From NCBI GenBank assembly GCA_029962745.1, contig CM057154.1, positions 26,016,224-26,080,223 on the forward strand: 64,000 bases of DNA. Direction: 5' to 3'. Positions 25,448-35,930 of this stretch are shown one piece after another. The translations under genes were made by a program, and so were the position numbers. Position 1 is the first letter of the stretch. The number at the start of each line of letters is the position of its first letter. Source of the DNA: Echinometra lucunter. Lineage: Eukaryota > Echinodermata > Echinoidea > Camarodonta > Echinometridae. Under the pieces are notes generated by a model. That model was not told where the DNA came from, did no database searches, and saw only the letters and a program-made list of their open reading frames with translations.

Positions 25448-25806
25448 TATAACAATAATAATAATAATGATAATGATAATAATAATAAAATGATAATAAT
25501 AATGAAAATAATAATGATGATGATATTAATGGATAAATGAATGAATGAATAAACAAATAAATAAATAAATAAACAACTTGTTTGATAGAAATGTTTATGT
25601 AATATTAAAGTAATGTTCATGTATAGCAATGAATGCTGAAAATATTGCAATCAGGCAAGAATATAAGGTAATATGAATTACTTACATTGTAATTCTTCGG
25701 TAACAATCGGCGTGAAATTGGGGGGGGGGGGGGGACAAACTCGTTTTAGCAAGAGAAGAAAGAAATCGGTGAGAGTATTGGCATGTAATCTAGTGTTATA
25801 TCTTAC
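24509..25806. other. Intergenic or intron, with AAT microsatellite
   Basis: Contains an AAT/AATG array (about 25360-25530, purest at 25395-25448) and a poly-G run at 25720-25734. If the LRR gene continues downstream on the minus strand this is part of an intron. No exon recognised here. Confidence 0.6.
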
Positions 25807-25900
25807 CCAGCTATGCTCCACAGTGACAGTCAGCTTGCCTTCACTGTTCACCTCAGCAATCCATGGATCCAGATCCTCGTCGGTAGAACACTTATACAGC
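25807..25900 (-). CDS. LRR-gene exon, downstream of the LRR exons
   Basis: Minus-strand exon with strong sites: acceptor tcttatacag|gctg and donor agctgg|gtaaga. Its length of 94 bp is one base plus 31 codons, which fits the upstream LRR exon (26936-27291) that ends two bases into a codon; the joined codon is GAG (Glu). The peptide reads LYKCSTDEDLDPWIAEVNSE then GKLTVTVEHSW, a short Trp- and beta-rich segment of no family I recognise. It ends in phase 0, so at least one further exon should follow at lower coordinates; I could not identify it. Only one copy exists in the window, because it lies outside the duplicated region. Confidence 0.65.
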
Positions 25901-26739
25901 CTGTATAAGACATAATTACATTGTCTTAATATATCCAGAGCTCAGTATCTGAAGTATGATACCCTTTTAATTAAGCCATTAGTGATGTTCGCTAAAGAAT
26001 TGTGTGAATGGATGCCAGCTCCACATCTGACCAAGCTTGATATTGGTCTGTGTATGAATCGCAATCCCGCATGACAAGGTATACTAAGAAAGTTTGCATG
26101 CAATACAGCAACTAAGTATGAGTAAGTGATGTGAGTATCATTAAAATAAATTCCTGGAGTCACGTTTATTAAAAAGATTATATTGTTAAGAACAAATATT
26201 GAAACAGAAATATCGTAAAATTACGAAGAAATTGTTTACTGCTGTAAATCCTCCAGATGTACCTCATCATATGAATTATCAATACAGCACCTAATTTACG
26301 TCCTTTCTCTCAAAATTTCATTCCAAAACCTCAGAACAGCTACGCACAACCTTGCCTTAAAATAATTCATTGACTGAATATCATCGTATACGATAATTAT
26401 TGCCTTTTTAGAAGGGGGAAATATTGTCCATTTCAGCCAGTATCAAACATAAACGAATCCATAAGCATGATAAGTATGTATCAATGGCTATACCCATGTA
26501 GGCTTATAGGGTTGCACTTTGCTATGAATAATCACACTATGAGATAGACTGTCTACAATTGACAACACAGAAAGAGTGCAAAACAACGAGACTGAGAGAA
26601 AGAGGAGGAAAGAGGAGAATAAAAGGAGAGAAGGGTATGGGGACAGAGACAGAGATTTTGGAAATAAATGAAAAATAAGAGACAGAGTGAGAGGTAGGGA
26701 GAAAGGGTAGCAAGTGCAGAGAGGAAAAATCACAGAAAA

Positions 26740-26842
26740 GAAAAAGAAAAAGGAAAGAAAAGAAAAAAAGAAAAGAAAAGAAAAAGAAAAAAATTGAAAA
26801 AGAAAAAGAAAAGGAAAAGAAAAGAAAAGAAAAGAAAAGATA
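26740..26842. repeat. GAAAA-type microsatellite
   Basis: A/G-rich array of GAAAA and GAAAAA units at the left edge of copy A; its partner at 38564-38715 opens copy B directly after the gap. Confidence 0.85.
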
Positions 26843-26935
26843 TTGCGTTCCACGCAGAGTCAGGGTTTTAAAGATTATGATTCCAGTGCATACTCTACAG
26901 TATATCACAACACTTATAATTCAAATGAGACTCAC

Positions 26936-27291
26936 TCTATGCTTGTCAGGTGAGGATGGGTCTTCATGGACTGGATGATATTAGTGGCATTCTCGTTGTA
27001 CAGCTCAAAGTAGGCAAAGGACAGCTCGGTGAGTTGAGGACATGACGTCATCAATGCATTGCAGAATGACATGGGATCAGCCAGTGTATTGCCAAATCCC
27101 TCGATGCGAAGATGAGTGAGATGATGGAATGGAGAGCAGGCCTTGATGACGATGTCTGATGAGATATCCATAGAGCAGCGCAGTTTAAGTTTTTGAACTT
27201 GAGGACATGACGTATGAAGTCCGAGCTTCCAAAGGCTAGTCACATGACTACCAAACAAAGATAACTCTTCTACTGAGGTGGTTCGAGATGT
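26936..27291 (-). CDS. LRR exon, copy A
   Basis: Minus-strand exon of 356 bp between acceptor attccatag|acatct and donor catagA|gtgagt. It starts in phase 0 and ends in phase 2. The 118-residue peptide opens TSRTTSVEELSLFGSHVTSL and contains repeated leucine-rich units of the form CP-x2-x-x-L-x-L about 26-30 residues apart: CPQVQKLKLRC, HLTHLRIEGF, CPQLTELSFAYF, HPHLTSIE. This resembles cysteine-containing or ribonuclease-inhibitor-like LRRs, such as those in NLR-type receptors. Joined to the exon at 27834-27971 upstream and 25807-25900 downstream, the frame stays open. No NACHT, TIR or membrane segment is visible, so receptor function is inference. Confidence 0.8.
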
Positions 27292-27833
27292 CTATGGAAT
27301 ACACAATAAGAAGGGCTCATGAATTATTCTTAGTGTTTTACAACTATAGCAATAGCATTAAAAAGACATTGAATACCCGGAGTGAATATTTTCGTGAAAT
27401 GATTGTTTTGTTGTTTGAATTGCTCCGAGTAAATATTTGATCAGTTAGCAATGAACAAAAGTGAATCAGTTTTTCGCAAATTGCTTAGCCTGTGTAGCAA
27501 AGAGAAATCAGATGAAGGTTATAGTGGAAGCTTGTGGAAGACGATCGATGCAAAGAACGTAGATATTAATGTATTTTGGTATTTTGGAATGCCGATATCA
27601 CAAATGTACATTTATGGGTTGTGAGTTCGCTTAATTTCCATTGTTTTTACCAAATTATTGTTACCTATACGTGAAATTATTTCCTTGTTTTTTTTTTATA
27701 TTTCAGCGATTACCCATGTCATTATGCATTATAATTCATATTTAATCTTTCTAATATTTCCTACCGCTTTTTATCCAACTGTATATGAAAGAAGATTATG
27801 ATAACAGCGATGTTGTGATAACATGATACATAC

Positions 27834-27971
27834 ATGTACTGTCTCTCCATCGTCCATGTCAACGTGTTTGATATTCATCAATCTGAGTGACAGGAGGTGT
27901 GGTAGAGAGAGAATGGTATGAAGGATACGCCGAGTCATCATGGGCATGCCATACAATGCCAGCCTCTGGAT
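27834..27971 (-). CDS. LRR exon, upstream, copy A
   Basis: Minus-strand exon of 138 bp (46 codons, phase 0 at both ends) between acceptor ctcttaaaacag|atccag and donor gtacat|gtatgt. The peptide begins IQRLALYGMPMMTRRILHTI, continues through a second leucine-rich strand (LLSLRLMNIKHV) and ends DMDDGETVH. It joins in frame to the next LRR exon. I preferred the gtatgt donor over a gtacat six bases earlier because the latter is mutated to gcacat in copy B. Exons further upstream are not recognisable before 28.9 kb, so the N-terminal part of the protein is outside what I can see. Confidence 0.7.
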
Positions 27972-28924
27972 CTGTTTTAAGAGAATCGATAGTCGAACTA
28001 AATAGGCTACCCATACTTTGCTATGAAGAAAAAGGTTCATTTGGTTATCTGTCGATGTGTCGATTGTTTCACAACATGAATGGCGTATAAAATCATTTGA
28101 AAGCATACTCGTCTTACCTACCCTTCAGAAAAAAATGAGAGAAAAGCTAAAACAGACATGTGATAACTCTACAGGAGAAGAAAGGAAAATAAGATGCAAG
28201 ACATATATCAGTGAAGAAAAAATGCATAACTTTTATTACACTTCAATAGCTTTGTGCCGAATTGCCTTTTCATTGCCATATTTTCACCGGTGTATGCATT
28301 ACGAAGAGGGGGGGGGGGGGGGGGAAATAATCAAAATCTTTTTACGAAAATTCTAGTTCGAACATACACACACGAGTATTCACTACATATATACTCTAAG
28401 AGCATTTCAAATAGAAGTATCATACTACAACCGTAGCTTATGATACATGCCACCAAATTCAAAAATTGAGTGTTTAATATATCCTTTTTACTTTGAAAAG
28501 TGTTGGTATATTTTACATGTCATCCTCCCCTTTTTAAAAAGTCTGCAAGTGCTGGATATTACACATGTATCCATTATGCACCATCCCGCGGGATTAACGT
28601 CAATGCATTCTTCATACAATGGATACATCATACAACAGTAATTGTGATGTATGCTGCTAGATATTATAGTGATTTCATGTTCATTTCGGAGACAAGAGAA
28701 AGCAAACATATGAACAATAGCAGGGTATGTGTTGATAAGCATATCAATTCAAAATCTGACGAAAATGGAATACCACAGCTGGAATATTGATAGGGACAAA
28801 GAGGGAAAGAGAGAGAGAGGGAGGGGGAGGAGAAGGTTAAATTAGAATAGCAGAGAGATAAAAGCGAAGAAAGAGTCGAGATATTAGCTGAAGTCAGTGA
28901 AATTGTATTGATACGTGCAAAGAG

Positions 28925-30850
28925 ATGAAGAAATAGAGCCCCTGTTCTTACACTTGGCCCATTACCTTTCTTGATTTATATTTAATGATATTATTAGTTC
29001 TTCCCAACTTTTGCATTTCATTTTTTTTTGCAGACGACACCAGTGTGTTCATGTCAAACCCAGGTTTAAGTTTATTGATAAACATGTTGAATGACGAATT
29101 AAATCAAAGTGAATGTTTGGTTGATATATATATATTGGATTTCATTCAGTTAAAACAATCAAAAACAAGGACAAACGGTCCAAAGACCGACACATGCCTT
29201 GTGTACAAATTAAAAATATACATAACTACACATGTGAAATCAAATTACAGAATAAATAACAATCCATTACAACTAATAAAATACCCTTTATATATAACAA
29301 TACAACAAAGGAGAATGAGGCCCAGGGGAAAACAAATAAACCTCCATGGAAGGAGAGAACAGAGAGACCCCCCCCCCCCCCCCCCACACACACGCACACC
29401 AAACCAATCTTCCCCAGGGTCTCATTTCCCTTAAAATTTACTCCCAAGAGGAAATCAGCAAGGAATAAGAGAATAAGGAGAAATGGAGAGAGTCAAAGAA
29501 AAGGAGCAGAGAGAAGAGGAGTAATAATTAAGTACATGTATATCAAAAAGAGAACAAATACAAATACAATTACAATCATACAGCACTCAAAGAACTAAGC
29601 ACTTAAAGGAATTATTAAATGTGGGAATGTGACTGCTTGTTGTCTGAACCCCAGAGGAAAGGAATTAAGATTATGAATTATGGCAAGGTAGTAGGCACAT
29701 ATATCATTATTCTTCAGCTGATGAAAAATTAGGTAAGAATTCCCTCAGTGGGAAACATGAAATGGAATACATGTATTGCAAAAAGTGCATGTCATTTCCC
29801 AAAGGAGCATAGAGTTAGGAAAGAGGATAGAAGCAGAGCAAGAAAGAAGGAAGAATAGGGAGAGAGGGGGAGAGAAAGAAAAGGGAAACAACAATTGATA
29901 ATAAGCTACTAGTAAACGTAAAAAAATATATTTACGAAAAGAAAATTTTACGAAAATCATCTCACTCCAAGTTTCAATGGTCAGAACATATCTCGGGCTT
30001 CTGTCATGTCTGTTGTTAAATTTCTTGGTGTGTACATCGACGATCAATTGACTTGGCATGAACACACTGGTGTCCCGTGCAATCGCACTGCAAAATGTGT
30101 GGGTGTTCTTTTTCGGCTCAAACATTCCCCTGTATATTTTGATTATGTAATATCATTCAATGATTTTGTCACACATGAATTACTGTAACTTTGCTTGGGC
30201 CAATGAGAATGATTATTCTATTTCTAAACTATTTGTACTTCAGAAAAAAGCAATTCGCATAATTTATAAAGTGCCGTATGCCCTCTCATTACTACTTTTT
30301 AATGAGTTAAATATGTTAAATGTATATGATATAAATATTTTGAATATTGCTATTTTTATGTTGATGTGTTCTAAAGGATTATTACCACCATACATACTCT
30401 CAAAATTTTCTCTCAATAGTAACATTCATGAATGTAACACACGTAATGCCACCAAATTTCATTTACCTAAAATCAGAACTAATGTCTAAAAAATTCAATT
30501 CATTTTACAGGTCCCAGTTTGGAACAATATCCCAATCACTTTAAGAAAAATCCCTTCTTTGAAGAGTTAAACAAAAAAATAAGTCCCATCCTTTCTGGCC
30601 ACCCTTTTGTGTATCACAAATATTTTGCTTTTGTGATTTATAGTACATAAGGATCAGCGTCTCATAAGGCTAAATATTATTTTGTTGACCCCCATTCCCA
30701 TAAAATGTCTCTTGTGTACATGTATTCTTTTGATCTCGTACCCTATACATGTATTTGTTTTATGTTACCACTTCTATCTCACGTACATGTGTCATCATAT
30801 TTCTGTATTTTTATGGTGAATGAAATAAATTAAATGAAAATGAAATGAAA
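28925..30850 (+). pseudogene. 5'-truncated CR1/L2-like LINE, copy A
   Basis: Plus-strand reverse-transcriptase remnant. Around 28930-29020 degenerate frames give LGPLPFLIYI-like sequence, followed by FADDTSVFMSNPGLSLLINM at about 29032-29090, which contains the catalytic FADD. The frame is then interrupted by about 0.8 kb of foreign, partly GA-rich sequence (roughly 29130-29960). It resumes at SVVKFLGVYIDDQLTWHEHT (30009-30068) and, with shifts, continues as YCNFAWAN, LQKKAIRIIYKVPYA, LFNELNMLNVYDINIL and ILSKFSLNSNIHECNTRNAT (30177-30489). The 3' end near 30845 is an AAATGAAATGAAA tail. Motifs fit the CR1/L2/Jockey group. Dead through stops and frameshifts. Confidence 0.8.
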
Positions 30851-30894
30851 CTGCGGCGAGCGAGATGATGCGGTCGGCCAGAAATATTGAGTTG

Positions 30895-30958
<64 letters not shown>

Positions 30959-32104
30959 CCATTTTCATCCAGAAAAAATATGTATTTCATTTTTACTTTT
31001 TTCTCCTCGAAAATGACATAAAACGCAATTAACTGTTCCCATGTCTTGGGTCTACCGGTACGTATTATTTTGGAAAACAATGTATTAAACGAGAATGGTA
31101 CTTTCAATAGTTCGGTCTCCATCAAACGTACAGTGGGGGGCATACAGGCATATGGAGGAGGCTAGGGGTTGACCCCCCCTCCCCTCCCATAAACAAACAC
31201 ACACATCACATAAAAAAAAAAAGTTTTAACAAAATAATTCATTCGGGAATCTGCCACCTCATGTTTGACATGTTTGAGCAGTGAAATGTTTTCTTTGTAA
31301 TTTATAATTTTTATCCAGCTTTCTTATGAATAGATTATATCTTTAGTGAAATATCTTCCTTTTCTATCTCCTTACGCTCGCTTGCACAAATTAGAAGCTG
31401 AAAGCTTGAATTGGAAAAGTCTGCCCCATACGCTAATGTTATGTTGTACGCACGTAGGTGAAAAAAAAAAAGAACTGGGAGGTCACCGACGTAACTCAGA
31501 TACATTTTGGTCCGCTGATGAAAATAATTAAGAACCCCGGAAATAAAGTGACAGATTACAAGTATTTCCGGTTCGGTGTCAAAATGTCAGAGGAAAAAAT
31601 GTCAGAAGTAAAAAATATTAGAGGAAGAAATATCAAAGGTAAAATGCCAAAGGTAAAAATGTCAGTGCTGAAAATGCCGAAGTGAATGAATGTGTTACAG
31701 GTAAGAATAATGAATTAAAAATCATGGAGAGCACGAGACATTAAAAATTGATAATGTATGAATTGAGTGATCACAATATATACTCTCTGTAAGCCAACAG
31801 TGTATGTGTAGTCACTCGAATCGAATGGCCTTCCTGCGTTCATTTGATGTGACAGTGGTGGTGTTGCCCTATTCATAAACATCTTTACTTTTTTGGCGAG
31901 GAGAATATTCTGGTACGCACGCATAGCAGTGTTTTGATCTCTCGGTAAACTTGTTTTTAGCTGACTCCAAATATACACGTATGTTCGTTAACCAAACAAC
32001 CAATGGGCGCTTCGAGGGCGCAGCAAGCGCGTGTCCGCAAAGGCCAAATTATTTAGTGGTTTTACCTAATATGATCAAATGAGGGCGCTGACGATGGTTT
32101 CTCG
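30851..32104. other. Non-coding, with TA microsatellite
   Basis: A TA array of about 28 units spans 30899-30955 in copy A; copy B has only about five units (around 42990-43001). A run of repeated codon-like phrases (aaaatgtcagaggaaaaaatgtcagaag, 31580-31685) is a minor tandem repeat. No gene seen. Confidence 0.6.
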
Positions 32105-32384
32105 CACAGAGATACGATGCATACACAGTATGCCTTCCGAAGGAAGGCTAGAGAGGCAACTAAAATTGACCTTTGACATACCATAGGCTTTTGCATTGGG
32201 CCAAAATGGCGGCCGCGGCAAAATAGAAGACGACTTCGGAGGGTCAATTATTATTCATGAGATAAAACTCTCTAATACCGTTCGATGATTGGGTAATTGC
32301 CTTCATGTTTAATGCATAAGCTCATACATAAAACATTTTTGCCTTCCCACAATTCCCTACGATTTGAGACAGCAATTCGGATAA

Positions 32385-33769
32385 ATGGCGGCTGGCAGAG
32401 GAGTGAAACTTTTTGACCATTTCAGCACAAACCGCTCAAGAAATTTGTTTCAGGAAATCTGCATGTTGTGAAAAGAATTCAGCGTAAACCCCAAGGAAGC
32501 AGAAATTCTTAAAAGGAGCATGCAGAATGGAATGAGATTATAAGATGACCTGAAAAGTAGGTAAAGCGAAATTTTGTTAACCAGTCTTCATCGTAATTGT
32601 TAATCGTCCGTCAAGCAGTGCGTAGGCTACCTGTACAAAGTGCATGGGACATCACCTCCAATGCCCAAACTTAGGAAACTATTCTTGTATACAATTGAAC
32701 TCTAAATCATGAGAGAAAAATAATGTAATGGCGATATTTTTCAAAGAGATTACACTTATTCCGTAGAGAACTGTTTGTAGAATTTTCTCCGGTGGATAAA
32801 GTACTGAAGCTAGCTAAATCAGCGATAATCAGCGGTAGATGTTGACCTGTTAGAAACTGGAGTCGAGGCTGAGTGCACTGCAAGACGGACGGCTACGATA
32901 TTCCCAAGCGTAATGTTAATTCTGATTAAGCCGTTACTGGCCGGCTGGAGTGAGTGTCCCTGTGCCCCTGGGGCCGGGCCTTGCTGGGAACATTGATCCG
33001 GACTAACTCTAGATCTAGACTCTAAGTAAAACTTTAGCCATGATTGTTCATGTTAAGCTATACCCTGGTTTGAATTCATGATACTCCTATATTGGACCTT
33101 CCTTTGACTAGACTAGTTGAACTTGATGTTTTCTTTGTCATGAAAATCACCCATCATCGGACTTGTACTAGTAGTAGACGGTAGGTAGACCTAGAGTCTA
33201 GGCCTGGCATATTTAGACAAAGCCTGGCTATGTATGGGCTAGACATCATTCATAGACCTGTTATCACCACACTGCTTTGAAATAATCATGATATACCTCT
33301 TTCTCTTTTTAATTTTTAAAGGGGACCTGAACCTGATGTAGTCTTCAGATGGTACAATACAGGCAGATTTGGTTATCAAGTCAACTCCACTTGATCTAGA
33401 AAAATCTACTACTGCCACTGGCAAGGTATGAAGTAAGCCCATTATGATTTGTAGCTTTGAAAAGTGTAGATTTTTAAAGTTTTTCATTTCTGTAGTACGT
33501 TATTTAAGCTAAATTCTAGACAGAAATATCCATGTGCCGTAAATGTTTAAAAAAAAAAAAACCCAACGTATTTTACTACAGAGTAGCCATACAAAGTAAA
33601 GACTAACGAGTCTTAGCCTAATAACAACAACCAATATTTTTATTATCACAGACTGAAGCTTGCAGTCTTATGTGCAGACCTCCTAGTATAATGTACTGAA
33701 CTACTTAGAATAAAGTTTCAGGCAGGTTCATCACGTCATTTATCATGTACTTAGAGAGGAGCCTTTCTT

Positions 33770-33822
<53 letters not shown>

Positions 33823-34060
33823 ACTCTGCAGCATGCTTACAAATTTTTCTCTTTTCTTTTGTTTTCTACTTGCAGGTTGTCTAAGAAGTTCAAGTACAAG
33901 GCTTGTAGAGTATCCAGCTGCTTGAAGACTAAGGAATTGCACCCTTCCCCAAGCCCTTATTTTGAAACTTCATTTGCATTTTGCCTAAAGATGTATACCT
34001 AGATTAAAATTTGAGCCTTATTTCATGACAGGCTAATAAAATGTATTAATCTGTGAATTC
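32385..34060 (+). ncRNA. Possible three-exon transcript, coding potential weak
   Basis: Three segments are bounded by good splice signals on the plus strand. Exon 1 ends at 32560 (aagtag|gtaaag). Exon 2 is 33322-33425 (acceptor aatttttaaag, donor ggcaag|gtatga). Exon 3 starts at 33876 after a long pyrimidine tract and ctacttgcag, with AATAAA at 34035-34040. Upstream lie two atggcggc words (32203 and 32385), a common start-region and YY1-type motif. The ATG at 32385 opens only 28 codons (MAAGRGVKLFDHFSTNRSRN...) before a TGA, so a long protein is not evident; it may be a non-coding RNA, a small-protein gene, or chance. The 5' end is undefined. Confidence is low without transcript data. Confidence 0.3.
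33771..33821. repeat. CT microsatellite
   Basis: About 25 CT units in the putative second intron of the possible transcript; it also supplies a pyrimidine tract upstream of the 33876 acceptor. Confidence 0.95.
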
Positions 34061-34797
34061 AATTGAAACATGGACCAAAACCATTTTAACAACTATTAAA
34101 AAGAAATAAAAAAATCAGGGAACACAAAAATTTTATATAGAAGTTGTGCCTTCAAAATCAACAGTTCTAGGACTATTATTCCTCGGGTAATTACCTCCAG
34201 TGTACTGTCCGCCCCCCCAAGAAATAATTCTGAGGTCAATTACAGTAAGTAACATTTCCAAGTTAGGGGATGGGATGGGCATTGTAATAGGCTTGGGTTG
34301 ATTGTCCAGGGGTAGACACTGAGGGGGGGGGGGGGGTGATTGTTTGGAGGGTAGTTCTGGAGCAAGTCTAGTCAATTATTAGGGATGGGTTGCTTCACGC
34401 TGTTACCTGAATTTACAAAACTACCTATGCAGGTAGGTGAACCAATATCTAAGTTTTTGGCTGAATTGTTTCAGAAATTTGTCAGACTTATCATTATTCT
34501 TTTTTACATTTTTATTATTATTATCATTATCATTGTAATTATTATGTAATTACATTGATAGGCTATATGGATTCACACTGCAAGAATGTTTAAATAGTAG
34601 GCCTATTATAAGTATTCCCCACAAGAGCTTACTGTCTCCAGAAATGTTTGCTGATCTCTTGCTGCATTGAAATTAGAGTTACACTTTTTTGCTAATAAAA
34701 TAATTTTCTTCTCTCTATATTCTTATTGTCTTTCAATTTCTCTTAACCTTGAGTGAAATCTGATGTTGATGTTGCTTTTGTCAGTGTTTTTGATGAT

Positions 34798-35300
34798 GAT
34801 GAGGATGATGATGCTGGCACAAGATCATATGAAGTTGGTTTGTAATTGAGGTTGATTGCAGCCATATGGAGGGGGGGGGGGGGCACTGTCTGAAAAATCA
34901 CTGAATAGCGAAAGAAAGATAGTGTTGATGATGATGATGACGACGAGGTTGAGGATGATGATTCCGGCCAAAGATCATATGAAGTTGCTTTGTAATTGAG
35001 GTGTGATGGAGGGGGGGGGGGGGGGGGGGGGCTCTGTTCAAAAATTCACTGACTAGCAAAAGAAAGAAGAAAAGACAATGATGATGAGGTTGAAGATGAT
35101 GCATGATGCAGGCATAAGATCATATGAAGTTTTTTTGTGACAGAGGTGTCATTGTAGTCATGTGGGGGGGGGGGGAAGGGGCTGTCCAAAAATTCAGGGA
35201 CTAGCAAAAGAAAGGGAAAAAAGCATTGTTGACGATAATGCAGGCACAAAATCATGAAGTTACTTTGTAACTGAGGTATGATTGAGGTATGAGACATGCA
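34798..35300. repeat. Four-unit tandem repeat, about 130-150 bp period
   Basis: The word gatcatatgaagtt recurs at 34823, 34973 and 35118, with a diverged atcatgaagtt at 35251, giving spacings of 150, 145 and about 133 bases. Each unit runs GAT-rich tract, caagatcatatgaagtt, tttgtaattgaggt, a long G run, then aaaaattcactgactagcaaaagaaag. Found only in copy A because it lies in the 3.8 kb segment. Confidence 0.9.
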
Positions 35301-35930
35301 TGTTACTGTTTACAGGATACGTTTACATAATTTGAAATATGAAACAAAGTTAATCTACAAAAGAATAATACAGTAGCCTATACGCTCTTATGTTATGGAA
35401 ATGGAGATGATCCACTATTAAAAAAAAGCAATGCTTGTAGAGTGTGGATTCCTCAAATAATAATATTGTAAACACAGCTTTTGTTGAATTTAGTCTGCAA
35501 GTGATCAACACAAAATAAAGTCAAAATCCGAAATGCATGTCTTACTGACAGCATCGGCATCAGATAAATAGAAGTGGGTGTAAGCTATTGGGGTAAAATG
35601 ATTGAAATGAGAGGGGAAATTAAATTAGGGAAATTCTCACGAGGGCGGCCGTACGATAAATGAATGAATGAATGAATAATTCAGTGCGCATGCGTTATTA
35701 TGTTAATAAGTCACAAAAATCTAATACATATTCATAAATATTCATGAAAATGTGATACGCGCTGCGCGCAAGGCAAAACAAGCCTGATTTTCGCTGATAC
35801 TCGGAAAAATGGTCTGCGGCATAGGTTTATAAAATTTTGTACATAAAACGCGGGATCAATTTGACCCTCCGTACCCCCCCTCCATGGCTGGACGGATGCA
35901 GAAGCGGAGTTTCAGCCCCCTGGTTTCTCG

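Larger units (their letters stand above)
32105..35930. other. 3.8 kb segment present only in copy A
   Basis: Copy A reads tggtttctcg at 32095-32104 and again at 35921-35930. Copy B has that 10-mer once (44137-44146) and joins the sequences on either side directly. So the segment was either inserted with a 10-bp target duplication or removed by recombination between 10-bp repeats. No inverted ends, LTRs or transposon proteins are seen, which favours deletion from B. The segment includes the possible transcript at 32385-34060 and the tandem repeats at 34798-35300. Confidence 0.85.

Noticed and set aside
26488..26908. Long Phe/Ser-rich minus-strand frames
   Set aside because: Translations of the GA-rich and GAAAA repeats.
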